DNA of 64,000 nucleotides from Parapedobacter sp051400755 (lineage in GTDB: Bacteria; Bacteroidota; Bacteroidia; Sphingobacteriales; Sphingobacteriaceae), in NCBI RefSeq assembly GCF_051400755.1, contig NZ_JBLFFL010000003.1, positions 558,001-622,000 of the forward strand. Reading direction: 5' to 3'. Numbering within the stretch: position 1 is the first letter of the stretch; each line of letters opens with the position of its first letter. Shown here one piece after another: positions 42,324-50,817 of this stretch. Under the pieces are notes generated by a model. It did no database searches and was not told the DNA's origin. It saw nothing but the letters and a program-made list of their open reading frames with translations. A program made the position numbers and the translations under genes.

Positions 42324-43214
42324 ATGCAGCGGATCATTTTTACCCTTTTCTTTATCGTCGCCGCGGCGGCTGTGGTTGTCGGTCAGCCCGCGAATACGCC
42401 GATTGTCAATACCGAGCACACCCGTGCCAACGGACAGAAGGTCCTGTTGGGTCATTGTTCGCCATCGGTCATGCAAAACGGCATTTACCAAGAATGGTAC
42501 GATCGGAGCTATACCGATTATACCGTTGATGCGGATTTGGCCAAACAGGTTGCCCCCCTACTCAAAGGCAAGGTCATCGAAATCTTTGCGGGCAGCTGGT
42601 GCAGCGATACCCGGCGGGAAATCCCCCGCCTGATGAAAATATTGGAAGCCAACGCCTTTGACACGGCGCAAGTGAAGCTCATTTTCGTAGACAACAGCAA
42701 AGCCCTCTACAAACAAAGCCCTCAACACGAAGAGGCCGGTAAAGCCATCCACCACATTCCGACCATTATCGTCTATGAAAAGGGCCAAGAACTCAACCGG
42801 ATCGTTGAAACCCCGGTTCAGTCGTTGGAGCAGGACCTGTTTGACATCCTCTCAGGCAAACCCTATCGGTCCAACTATTACGCCATCACATATTGGCAAC
42901 GGTTGCCGGATACTGATAGCGCCCTGTCGCCCAAACAGCTGAACAAGATCGCAGCGACCATCAAGGAGCTGTCTAAAAATGCCGCCGAATTCAACGGATA
43001 CAGCTATGCACTAGCCGCCCAGGGCCGCCTTGCGGAAGCCACCAATGTGTTGCAACTCAATGCACGGTTATACCCCCAGGACCCGACCAGCCACCTTAAT
43101 CTGGGTAAACTCTATAGCCAGACCGGTGAGACCCGGCTCGCGCAAAAACACCTGAAAAAAGTGTTGGCGCTGGAGCCGGACAATGCCGATGCAAAGGAAC
43201 TGCTTGATAAATAG
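42324..43214 (+). CDS. Exported thioredoxin-like protein with C-terminal TPR repeats
   Basis: A 296-residue protein with a signal peptide (IIFTLFFIVAAAAVVVG, cut before QPAN). The thioredoxin fold covers about residues 75-180 (KVIEIFAGSWCSDTRREIPR, then HHIPTIIVYEKG with the cis-Pro). The active site is C93-S-D-T, so the resolving Cys is absent and a usual disulfide exchange is not expected. Residues from about 210 form two to three TPR units (YALAAQGRLAEATNVLQLNA, HLNLGKLYSQTGETRLAQKH). Periplasmic; role unknown. Confidence 0.85.
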   Translation: MQRIIFTLFFIVAAAAVVVGQPANTPIVNTEHTRANGQKVLLGHCSPSVMQNGIYQEWYDRSYTDYTVDADLAKQVAPLLKGKVIEIFAGSWCSDTRREIPRLMKILEANAFDTAQVKLIFVDNSKALYKQSPQHEEAGKAIHHIPTIIVYEKGQELNRIVETPVQSLEQDLFDILSGKPYRSNYYAITYWQRLPDTDSALSPKQLNKIAATIKELSKNAAEFNGYSYALAAQGRLAEATNVLQLNARLYPQDPTSHLNLGKLYSQTGETRLAQKHLKKVLALEPDNADAKELLDK

Positions 43215-43223
43215 CGCATCACA

Positions 43224-43237
43224 GGTCACCGGTCACC
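43224..43237. repeat. Two heptamer units at the uvrB 3' end
   Basis: GGTCACC occurs twice in tandem, overlapping the uvrB stop codon, in the convergent gap between the thioredoxin-like gene and uvrB. A third, weaker unit (CATCACA, 43217-43223) precedes. Confidence 0.45.
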
Positions 43238-45262
43238 AAACTGCTCCTTAAAGGCCTTCTCCATAGCGAACATTTCGTCACGCAACTTGGCTGCCTGCAA
43301 GAAGTCCATTTCCTTTGCCGCCTTCTCCATATCCCTGCGCACCTTATCGATGGCCTGCTTCATTTGCGGCTCGCTCATGTACTGGAGCAGCGGATCCGCT
43401 GCCGCGCTGTCCGCCAGCTCAGGTTCCACATAGATTTTGGCCTCACCACCCTTGAAATCCGCAACAGACGTCTGCTCCATGATCGCCTCCCGTGACCGAC
43501 CCACCGTGCGGGGTGTGATGCCGTGCTCTTCGTTATAGCGGATTTGCTTGTCCCGGCGCCGGTTGGTCTCGTCAATGGTCAAACGCATGCTATTCGTGAT
43601 GGAATCGGCATACATGATGACCCGCCCTTTTTCGTTACGCGCAGCCCGGCCGATTGTTTGGATGAGCGACCGCTCCGACCGCAGGAACCCTTCCTTATCG
43701 GCATCCAATATAGCCACCAGCGTCACCTCCGGCAGGTCAAGCCCTTCACGGAGCAGGTTGATGCCCACCAACACATCAAATTCACCCAGACGAAGTCCGC
43801 GCAGGATCTCCACGCGGTCCAGGGTTTTGACCTCCGAATGGATATACCGCACACGGACACCCAATTTGCCCATATACTTGGTGAGCTCCTCGGCCATACG
43901 CTTGGTGAGCGTGGTGACCAACACCCTGCCCCCTTCCTTCGTCGCCCGGTCCACCTCATCCAATAGGTCGTCCACTTGGTTGATCACCGGACGGATTTCG
44001 ATCACCGGATCGAGCAAACCCGTCGGACGGATGACCTGCTCGACCACCACTCCTTCCGTCCGTTGCAGCTCATAGTCCCCCGGCGTAGCACTTACGTAGA
44101 CGGTCTGCGTGACCAACGATTCAAACTCCGGAAAATTCAAGGGCCGGTTATCCAGTGCCGCCGGTAGGCGAAAACCGTAGTCGACCAACGAAAGCTTGCG
44201 TGACCGGTCGCCCCCATACATCGCCCGGATCTGCGGGATGGTCACATGGCTCTCGTCGATGATCATCAGGTAGTCCTCGGGAAAATAATCCAGCAAGCAG
44301 AAGGGGCGCATACCCGGCTGCCTCCCATCGAAAAAGCGGGAATAATTCTCAATGCCATTGCAATAGCCCAATTCACGCATCATCTCCAAATCATAGTTGA
44401 CACGCTCCTCCAGCCGCTTAGCCTCCAATGGTTTGCCATCCAACAATAGCTGCTCCTTACGTAATTCCAATTCCTCTCCGATCGCCCAAATGGAATTGAC
44501 AAATTTTTCCCTCGGCGTCACAAACAGATTAGCCGGATACAACGCCATTGTTTCCATTTTTTCCAATGTCTTGCCCGAAATGGGATCGATCACACTGAGC
44601 TCATCGATTTCATCCCCGAAAAAGGAAACACGGTATGCCTCGTCCATATAGGCCGGGAAGATGTCCACGGTATCCCCTTTGACGCGAAACGTCCCCCGCT
44701 TAAAATCGGTCGTCGTACGGGCATATAAAATCTCCACCAGCCGGTGCAAAAAAGCATTGCGGCTCACGACCGTACCCACACCAAAACGGAAAACCGAACG
44801 GGAGAAGTCCTCCGGATTGCCCATACCATAGATACACGAAACCGACGACACCACGATGACATCACGCCGACCAGACATCAACGCCGAAGTGGTGCGCAGG
44901 CGCAGTTTTTCGATCTCGTCATTAATGGCAAGGTCCTTCTCGATATACGTGTTGGTCGACGCGATATATGCTTCCGGCTGGTAATAATCATAGTAAGACA
45001 CAAAATAGTTGACCGCATTCTCCGGGAAGAACTGCTTGAACTCACCGTATAGCTGAGCAGCCAACGTTTTATTGTGGCTCAATATCAGGGCAGGGCGCTG
45101 CGTCTGTTGAATCAGGTTGGCGATGGTAAACGTCTTACCCGAACCGGTGACACCCAATAACGTTTGGTATAGTTCACCGGCGTTGACACCTTCAACCAAT
45201 TGACGGATCGCCTCGGGCTGATCGCCCGTAGGGGTATATTCAGAAGTGAGCTTGAATTTCAT
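43226..45262 (-). CDS. uvrB: Excinuclease ABC subunit B
   Basis: A 678-residue UvrB: damage-verifying helicase-like subunit of nucleotide excision repair, which is loaded by UvrA and recruits UvrC. Walker A is LLGVTGSGKTFTIA, Walker B region LMIIDESHVTIPQ, the beta-hairpin lies in SYYDYYQPEAYIAST, and the helicase motif VI is IQTIGRAARNEKGRV. The C-terminal UVR domain for UvrC is EMDFLQAAKLRDEMFAMEKA. Length as usual. A TATCTTTG box lies 70 bases upstream. Confidence 0.98.
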   Translation of the reverse strand: MKFKLTSEYTPTGDQPEAIRQLVEGVNAGELYQTLLGVTGSGKTFTIANLIQQTQRPALILSHNKTLAAQLYGEFKQFFPENAVNYFVSYYDYYQPEAYIASTNTYIEKDLAINDEIEKLRLRTTSALMSGRRDVIVVSSVSCIYGMGNPEDFSRSVFRFGVGTVVSRNAFLHRLVEILYARTTTDFKRGTFRVKGDTVDIFPAYMDEAYRVSFFGDEIDELSVIDPISGKTLEKMETMALYPANLFVTPREKFVNSIWAIGEELELRKEQLLLDGKPLEAKRLEERVNYDLEMMRELGYCNGIENYSRFFDGRQPGMRPFCLLDYFPEDYLMIIDESHVTIPQIRAMYGGDRSRKLSLVDYGFRLPAALDNRPLNFPEFESLVTQTVYVSATPGDYELQRTEGVVVEQVIRPTGLLDPVIEIRPVINQVDDLLDEVDRATKEGGRVLVTTLTKRMAEELTKYMGKLGVRVRYIHSEVKTLDRVEILRGLRLGEFDVLVGINLLREGLDLPEVTLVAILDADKEGFLRSERSLIQTIGRAARNEKGRVIMYADSITNSMRLTIDETNRRRDKQIRYNEEHGITPRTVGRSREAIMEQTSVADFKGGEAKIYVEPELADSAAADPLLQYMSEPQMKQAIDKVRRDMEKAAKEMDFLQAAKLRDEMFAMEKAFKEQFGDR

Positions 45263-45331
45263 AAAATAAAACTATACAGAAACAGTTTCCAGCATGCAAT
45301 GTTTTGTAAGGAGGGTTCCATAACAAGAAAA

Positions 45332-45339
45332 CAAAGATA
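45332..45339 (-). promoter_or_regulatory. -7 box of uvrB
   Basis: Complement-strand TATCTTTG matches TAnnTTTG, 69 bases before the uvrB start, back to back with the upp promoter. Confidence 0.5.
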
Positions 45340-45361
45340 ACAAAAGCGCAGGGGAATTCAT

Positions 45362-45369
45362 TATATTTG
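45362..45369 (+). promoter_or_regulatory. -7 box of upp, probably leaderless mRNA
   Basis: TATATTTG matches TAnnTTTG and ends 4 bases before the ATG at 45374, so the transcript would begin about at the A of the start codon. Confidence 0.6.
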
Positions 45370-45373
45370 ACTC

Positions 45374-46021
45374 ATGGTTCATGTCTTAACCCAAGAAAAT
45401 AGCGTTGCCAACCATTTTCTCGCCGAGCTGCGAAATGCCGCCGTCCAGCAAGACCGCCTGCGCTTCCGGTTCAATATGGAACGTTTGGGTGAGGTCTTCG
45501 CCTATGAGATCAGTAAGACTTTAGCCTTTGAACCCGTAGAAGTGGAAACCCCGCTGGGTATCGCTGAAACGGCAATGATGCCCGAACAACCCGTGCTGGC
45601 CACCATTCTCCGCGCAGGACTGCCCATGCATCAAGGCATGCTCCGGATGTTCGATCAAGCCGATTGCACATTCGTCGGCGCCTACCGTAAGACCAAGAAA
45701 AGCGGCGCGTTCGAAATCCGGAAAGAATATGTCAGCAGCGTCAATCTGGACAACCGAACCCTGATCTTGATTGATCCCATGCTGGCCACAGGAAAGACGG
45801 TCGTACTGACCTGCAAGGAGCTGCTGGACGACTTCGCCGTCAAATCGTTGATCATCGTGTCAGCTATTGCCAGCGAAGAGGGCATCACGCACGTTCGAGC
45901 CTTCCTTCCCCAGGCGCAGCTGTGGATAGGTGACATAGATAGCGAACTCACCAGCAAAGCCTACATCGTGCCCGGTCTGGGCGACGCCGGCGATTTGGCG
46001 TATGGAATCAAAGAAGGGTAA
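45374..46021 (+). CDS. upp: Uracil phosphoribosyltransferase
   Basis: A 215-residue enzyme that makes UMP from uracil and PRPP in pyrimidine salvage. The PRPP loop is LILIDPMLATGKTVV and the uracil-binding end is YIVPGLGDAGDLAYG; both are diagnostic. GAYRKTKKSGA fits the Bacteroidota form of the flexible loop. Two bases after its stop starts a small lipoprotein gene, so a three-gene transcript is likely. Confidence 0.96.
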   Translation: MVHVLTQENSVANHFLAELRNAAVQQDRLRFRFNMERLGEVFAYEISKTLAFEPVEVETPLGIAETAMMPEQPVLATILRAGLPMHQGMLRMFDQADCTFVGAYRKTKKSGAFEIRKEYVSSVNLDNRTLILIDPMLATGKTVVLTCKELLDDFAVKSLIIVSAIASEEGITHVRAFLPQAQLWIGDIDSELTSKAYIVPGLGDAGDLAYGIKEG

Positions 46022-46023
46022 CC

Positions 46024-46437
46024 ATGAAACCGGCCGTCCTCATTCATTGCATTTTCTTTTTATTGATGTTCGCAAGCTGCGAAAAGCTGGAATTCTATGG
46101 CGATACATTCTATACCGTCACCGGGAAAATCACAGGCGAAGGTGGTCGTGCAATACTCCTCGCACCGTTACAATTGTATGCCACGAAAGCATACACGGCA
46201 GGGATATGGGATGGCACCAGACGCCAATTAACCGCCACCGGTAAAACAGGCCTAGATGGCACCTTCCAGATCACCTTCCCCAAATCGAACGGGCAGCATT
46301 ATTTATTGATGGAAGGCTACCAAGTCGTTGATTCACTGGGTGGCTTTTCTGAATGCCCATCGTGCATCCAAGTTGACGTCAGCAACGCCATCGACTACGT
46401 TATCGACGTAGACCTCATCCACGTTACCGAGCCATGA
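46024..46437 (+). CDS. Small lipoprotein of unknown function
   Basis: A 137-residue protein with a lipoprotein signal peptide (IHCIFFLLMFASC, lipobox Cys at 19). The mature part reads as a beta-rich domain (FYTVTGKITGEGGRAILLAP, GLDGTFQITFPKS), resembling carboxypeptidase-regulatory-like or Ig-like folds. Two Cys (ECPSC) near the end. Overlaps the next gene by 4 bases and follows upp by 2. Not otherwise recognised. Confidence 0.75.
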   Translation: MKPAVLIHCIFFLLMFASCEKLEFYGDTFYTVTGKITGEGGRAILLAPLQLYATKAYTAGIWDGTRRQLTATGKTGLDGTFQITFPKSNGQHYLLMEGYQVVDSLGGFSECPSCIQVDVSNAIDYVIDVDLIHVTEP

Positions 46438-47054
46438 AAGTTGTCTATGCCCTGTTGCTGGTTTGCCTGTTCCCCATACTGACCCAAGGCCAGGATACGG
46501 TTGCGCACGCCAACAAGTTCATGTATTTGGGGCCTACCGTTGGGTATCCTTGGTTCGGGGGCGACAATTTCTTACGTCACACGTACCGCCATCAGCCCTC
46601 CATTGCCTTTGAATTGGGCTTTAATATTTACCGGCGATTCGGTCTCGGTACGTACGCCAGGTACCACCGGGGTACCGTGCAAACCACCGAATATGTGGGC
46701 AATAGCATAGGGGGCGATATCAAAGAAGCCGGGATTTTGGCCCTATACCTTGTTCCCATAAACGAAAAATGGCTTTTCATACCGAAAATAGGCATCGGTT
46801 CCTTTTGGTTGACCAACCGATTGGAAAGTTCCAGCAGCGAAGACTACCGCTATACTTCGGAAGGCAAACTTTACTCGGTAAGGCCAACGATGAACTATTT
46901 CTTCAATGATCGCATCAGTATCTTTTCCGCCGTGGAATATGGATATGTCGATCTATCGCGCATCCGGGTAACCCGTGAGATGCGTCATGTATACCAAGGG
47001 TCGCATCAGTTCCATCTATCCGCCGGCGTGCGGCTGTGGATATTGAAACATTGA
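46434..47054 (+). CDS. Outer-membrane beta-barrel protein, unknown function
   Basis: A 206-residue protein with a signal peptide (VVYALLLVCLFPILTQG) and amphipathic strands alternating with turns (SIAFELGFNIYRRFGLGTYARY, ISIFSAVEYGYVDLS, QFHLSAGVRLWIL), typical of small porin-like barrels of about eight strands. No family could be named. Coupled to the lipoprotein gene by an ATGA overlap. Confidence 0.75.
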   Translation: MKVVYALLLVCLFPILTQGQDTVAHANKFMYLGPTVGYPWFGGDNFLRHTYRHQPSIAFELGFNIYRRFGLGTYARYHRGTVQTTEYVGNSIGGDIKEAGILALYLVPINEKWLFIPKIGIGSFWLTNRLESSSSEDYRYTSEGKLYSVRPTMNYFFNDRISIFSAVEYGYVDLSRIRVTREMRHVYQGSHQFHLSAGVRLWILKH

Positions 47055-47221
47055 ATAGCCGGTGTTGAAAACCATTTCAATGTTAATAAAAACATAACAC
47101 TAAGTTATTGGGATTAAGCAAGTTTAACCCTTATCTTTATGTGATTTTTAAGTGCAGTGGAAAAACAGTGTGGAAAATTATTCTGTTCTTTACATTACAT
47201 CATCCAGTTAATCCCATCATT

Positions 47222-47695
47222 ATGACTTGGAAAAAATTCAGTGGCGAACCCATCCGCCAACCCATTCTCGATGAAGTCTCCACGACGATCACCCGCGAGT
47301 ACGACTTGGGCAACAAGCTTAAAGTCTGCATCGGTACCGACTCACAAGTAAAGGGCGCCATTACGGAGTTTGCCACCGTCATCGTATTCGTCCGTGAAAA
47401 AAAAGGCGGCTTCATGTACATCCACCAGGATCGCACCACGCAAAAGATGAGCATCAAGGAACGCATGCTTGCCGAAGTACAACGTTCCATCGAGATCGCC
47501 TACTCACTCTGCGATATGCTCGACCGCTATGATGTGGACTTAGAGGTGCATGCCGACATCAATACCAACCCCATGTTCAAATCCAATCAGGCACTGCACG
47601 ACGCGATGGGTTATATCCTCAGCATGGGCTTTGTGTTCAAGGCGAAGCCAGAGGCTTTTGCGAGTTCAGCGTGCGCGAATAAGGTGGTGCAATAG
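47222..47695 (+). CDS. YkuK/DUF458 family protein (RNase H-like fold)
   Basis: A 157-residue protein from the ATG at 47222; the upstream open frame begins with TTG and is AT-rich. It has KVCIGTDSQVKGAITEFATVIVF, a start typical of the RNase H-like DUF458 fold, then RMLAEVQRSIEIAYSL, LEVHADINTNPMFKSNQ and GFVFKAKPEAFASSACANKVV. The conserved Asp residues (GTDSQ, HADIN) could bind metal. Function unknown; in Bacillus the gene is named ykuK. Confidence 0.85.
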   Translation: MTWKKFSGEPIRQPILDEVSTTITREYDLGNKLKVCIGTDSQVKGAITEFATVIVFVREKKGGFMYIHQDRTTQKMSIKERMLAEVQRSIEIAYSLCDMLDRYDVDLEVHADINTNPMFKSNQALHDAMGYILSMGFVFKAKPEAFASSACANKVVQ

Positions 47696-47822
47696 CTGTT
47701 TCCCGTTTAGTTGAGAAAACCATAGGGTCCTCCCGATGGTCAAATAGTTCTTCCGGTGGCTGCGCTTTTCGGAAATAACGCGTATAATACTATCGAGTCG
47801 TTCCAGCGCTCACTTTTTCAAA

Positions 47823-47854
47823 TTTGCTAATCAGTGCTGTATTGCTTAACTTTG
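47823..47854 (+). promoter_or_regulatory. Promoter of the toxin-antitoxin pair
   Basis: TTTG at 47823-47826 and TAACTTTG at 47847-47854 with 20 bases between them fit the Bacteroidota promoter. The box ends 4 bases before the ATG at 47859, so the mRNA is probably leaderless. Confidence 0.7.
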
Positions 47855-47858
47855 CGCT

Positions 47859-48080
47859 ATGAGTGTTCAGTATTTAAGCGATGCTAAAGGCAAACGTACC
47901 AGCGTGTTGATATCACTAAAGGAGTGGGACGCGCTAAATAAGGAGCGAGAAAACCTCAGAAAGAAACTTCAAGAGGCCGAATTAACATTGCGTTTTAAAA
48001 AAACGCTTTCGGATGTACAGCGTTATAAAGCTAACAAGCTAAAAACCCGGACTGCACAGTCATTATTGGATGAGCTTTAG
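47859..48080 (+). CDS. Putative antitoxin of a RelE-type module
   Basis: A 73-residue protein, mostly helical and charged: VQYLSDAKGKRTSVLISLKEWDALN looks like a short Phd/RelB-type DNA-binding head, followed by a helix RENLRKKLQEAELTLRF and a tail (KTRTAQSLLDEL) that may wrap around the toxin. Named by context, since it overlaps the RelE-like gene by 11 bases. It would repress its own promoter. Confidence 0.75.
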   Translation: MSVQYLSDAKGKRTSVLISLKEWDALNKERENLRKKLQEAELTLRFKKTLSDVQRYKANKLKTRTAQSLLDEL

Positions 48081-48405
48081 CATTGAGATCAGCGAAGCTT
48101 TTAGAAAAGCAGCTAAGAGTTTGGCGAAAAAGCATCCTTCACTCAAGAAAGACCTAACCTTATTCATTGAGCATTTAGTTGAGCATCCGACAGGCGGAAC
48201 CCCGTTAGGTGGAGGGCTATACAAGGTCCGAATGGCCATTTCGAGCAAAGGAAAGGGAAAATCCGGCGGTGCTAGAGTTATTACCTGCCTTTTACTTGAA
48301 AAGGAAAAGATTTTATTAGCGGATATATACGACAAGGCTGACTTTGATACGGTTGATGAAAGGCAAGTCATTAGGAACCTCCGTGCAGAAGGATTTGACG
48401 TATAG
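48070..48405 (+). CDS. RelE/HigB-type toxin
   Basis: A 111-residue protein with the RelE/ParE-like core: FRKAAKSLAKKHPSLKKDL, VEHPTGGTPLGGGLYKVRMAI, ARVITCLLLEKEKILLADIYDK. The Lys/Arg-rich helix and the KVR strand are those of mRNA interferases of this fold. It shares 11 bases with the antitoxin gene. Which target it cuts or binds is not visible. The stop lies 4 bases from the end of a convergent sulfatase gene. Confidence 0.82.
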   Translation: MSFSIEISEAFRKAAKSLAKKHPSLKKDLTLFIEHLVEHPTGGTPLGGGLYKVRMAISSKGKGKSGGARVITCLLLEKEKILLADIYDKADFDTVDERQVIRNLRAEGFDV

Positions 48406-48409
48406 TTTT

Positions 48410-49804
48410 TTAATGCACTGATTCCCACGCTTCCCCCGTTTCCCGGTCAAACTTATCCGGCGTAAGCCGTTCCGGCGTGCGATCCCCCGTCTCCGTCCGC
48501 CAATGTTCCATGATCGTCCTCAGGCGTTCCAGCTCCGCTGCATGCGCAGGGACCGATGCCACATTGACCAGTTGCTGAGGATCAGACCGGCAATCGAACA
48601 GTTCTTCCCTAGGGCGTGGCGTCACGAACACATCTGCCTGCGCCGCATTGAGCATCCCGCTGTCCCGCGCTTGTTTCAGGTCGGCAAACGCGGGGCTCCT
48701 AACCGCATCGGCAGGCCCTTGATTGGGCAATGCCGGACGCAAATTCAAGACATACAGGAAATCGTCCGTCCGTACCATCCGTTCCAACGCCTCGTAGTCG
48801 TGCCAGTTATGCTCCGTAAATACATGCTGGCGGTATGTGGCAGTCGGATCTTCAAACAGCCAGGCGAAGGACATCCCCTGAAAGCTCTTTGGGCTGTCGA
48901 CACCCGCAAGTGCCAATACTGTCGGTGCGATGTCTACCGTGCTGAGGAGGCTATTGCTGACAGCACCGCCTTGCCTGATGCCTGCCGGCCAGCTGACGAT
49001 AAAGGGTGTCTTAACGCCGCTGTCGTACAGACGGGTCTTGCCCCGGGGAAACGGACTGCCGTTATCTGACAGGATGATCAATACCGTATTTTCCAATACA
49101 CCCTGCCGCTTGAGTTCCGCTTCCACCTCGCCAATAGCACGGTCGAAACGGCTGATTTCATCGTAGTAAGCCGCCAGATCACGGCGGGTGCCTTCCGCAT
49201 CAACCAGATAAGGAGGCACGATGGTTTCTTCCGGCCGATGTCGACCACTTAAGTCATTCGGCCCCCAAGGACGGTGGGCGTCAAAAGCGGCAAACCAACA
49301 GAAAAAAGGCTTATCCTTAGGTCGTTCTTGCAGGGTGCTCACCCATCTTGCTTCCCCGCCGTCCCCGTTGAGCTTTCCCTTGTCCTGGACCAGATCAAAA
49401 CCCCGCTTGGCCGGCTCGCCCATGTGCCACTTGCCCGCTTGGGCGGTGTAATAACCGGCCGTGCGCAACAATTCCGCAAAGGTCACAACGTCCGGTGGCA
49501 GGGGCATGTGCAGCTCCGCCGCACCCGTGTTATGCGGATACCGCCCCGATAGGATGCTGCAACGGCTAGGGCTGCATGAGCTGGTGGTCACATAAGCATT
49601 GGCGAATCGCATCCCCTCGGCCGCCATGCGATCGATGTGCGGGGTACGGACCGATGGGTTGCCGTAGCATCCGATGCCTTCCGCCCCGATGTCATCCGCA
49701 ATGAACAGGATGATGTTTGGCCGTTTGTCTTGGCAATAGCCGCCAAACCCAAACAACAGCAAGAACATGCTGCTAGCGAGCAGCCCTTTTATCCCCCTAG
49801 TCAT
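48410..49804 (-). CDS. Secreted sulfatase (S1 family)
   Basis: A 464-residue sulfatase from the ATG at 49804, whose A is shared with the preceding stop codon (TGATG). A signal peptide precedes Cys24 (LLLFGFGGYC), possibly a lipobox. The maturation motif is C77-SPSR, where Cys is turned into formylglycine. Metal ligands are in FIADDIG and ILSDNGSPFPRGK. It removes sulfate esters from a glycan; the closest resemblance is to sulfamidase-like sulfatases. Last gene of the sulfatase operon. An in-frame start at 49819 overlaps the previous gene by 16 bases. Confidence 0.92.
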   Translation of the reverse strand: MTRGIKGLLASSMFLLLFGFGGYCQDKRPNIILFIADDIGAEGIGCYGNPSVRTPHIDRMAAEGMRFANAYVTTSSCSPSRCSILSGRYPHNTGAAELHMPLPPDVVTFAELLRTAGYYTAQAGKWHMGEPAKRGFDLVQDKGKLNGDGGEARWVSTLQERPKDKPFFCWFAAFDAHRPWGPNDLSGRHRPEETIVPPYLVDAEGTRRDLAAYYDEISRFDRAIGEVEAELKRQGVLENTVLIILSDNGSPFPRGKTRLYDSGVKTPFIVSWPAGIRQGGAVSNSLLSTVDIAPTVLALAGVDSPKSFQGMSFAWLFEDPTATYRQHVFTEHNWHDYEALERMVRTDDFLYVLNLRPALPNQGPADAVRSPAFADLKQARDSGMLNAAQADVFVTPRPREELFDCRSDPQQLVNVASVPAHAAELERLRTIMEHWRTETGDRTPERLTPDKFDRETGEAWESVH

Positions 49805-50778
49805 CACCCCATCAAACATTGCCGTGCATATTCCACGCAGCGGGCCACCTCTTTTACGGCATCGGATCCATCGGGCACCGGATATTCCAGCTCGACGGTA
49901 GCCGGAAATTTGTATTTCCGCTTGGCCATCAGCTGCAGCATCTCCTTAATGGGCGTATCCCCCTCCCCCCAGGGCAGGTTGGCTCCGCCATTTTCCTTTG
50001 ATTTCCGGTCCTTGAAGTGGACGCTCACGATATGCTTGTGTTTTTCTTCGATGAATTTTATCGGATCAAATCCGGCAGCGACATAATGTCCCGCATCAAA
50101 ATTGATCGCGTTGTAGTCGGATTGGGCGATGGCTTCGTCCCATAGGTCAAAGGTCTGCTGCAGGTGTCCATGGTATCCGACATAAACCTGATGCTTCGCC
50201 GCCAGTTTCCCCAATCGGATCGCTTGCTGCGGATCTTTCGGAAACTCTACATTGGCTTGGTTGGCGCCCAATGCCTTGGCCGCGCGGAAGGCGTACTCAA
50301 TCTCCGCATCGGTATTGTTTACGCCCAATGCGCTGGGTTTATAGCCATAGATCGATACCCCCGCGGCATGAAATAGTTTTCTAAGTTCCGTGAACTTATC
50401 CATCGGAACGCGATCCCGCCATTCAGCCAACGCGGCGCGGTGCACCTGCTGGGCAGCAGCCTGCTGGTCTTTGTCATCGGAGCGCGGCGGTGCCTTGGGC
50501 GCTCCGGCGAAGGCCTCCGCAGCATCCCCCATCAATTCCACAGCACTCACGTTCGCCGCAATGCAATATTGCAGCAACTGTTCAGCGCTGCTGGGCATCG
50601 ACCGAAACGAATAGGTGATTACGCCCACCTGAACACCCTTGAATACCGAATTCGGTTTACCCGGTTTATTCCAATCAGCGGGCATACCCAAGACGGTGTT
50701 GCCAAACGCGCTGGCCCCTAGCAACGCTACCGACGAGGCCCCTAAGAACCGTCGCCGGGAAATGTGTTTTTCATCCAT
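49804..50778 (-). CDS. Tat-exported sugar phosphate isomerase/epimerase-like TIM barrel
   Basis: A 324-residue protein from the ATG at 50778 with a twin-arginine signal (SRRRFLGASSVALLGASAFG). The fold is the xylose isomerase-like barrel of AP endonuclease family 2: VGVITYSFRSMPSSAEQLLQ, VELMGDAAEAF, the metal ligands in VGYHGHLQQ, NFDAGHYVAAG and SVHFKDR, and TVELEYPVP. Exported members of this group act on sugars or keto-sugars, often next to sulfatases or oxidoreductases. The substrate is unknown. It sits between two sulfatase genes in the same transcript. Confidence 0.87.
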   Translation of the reverse strand: MDEKHISRRRFLGASSVALLGASAFGNTVLGMPADWNKPGKPNSVFKGVQVGVITYSFRSMPSSAEQLLQYCIAANVSAVELMGDAAEAFAGAPKAPPRSDDKDQQAAAQQVHRAALAEWRDRVPMDKFTELRKLFHAAGVSIYGYKPSALGVNNTDAEIEYAFRAAKALGANQANVEFPKDPQQAIRLGKLAAKHQVYVGYHGHLQQTFDLWDEAIAQSDYNAINFDAGHYVAAGFDPIKFIEEKHKHIVSVHFKDRKSKENGGANLPWGEGDTPIKEMLQLMAKRKYKFPATVELEYPVPDGSDAVKEVARCVEYARQCLMG

Positions 50779-50817
50779 ATCAAACAATTAAAATCATATT
50801 CAACAAGTTTCAGCGGT

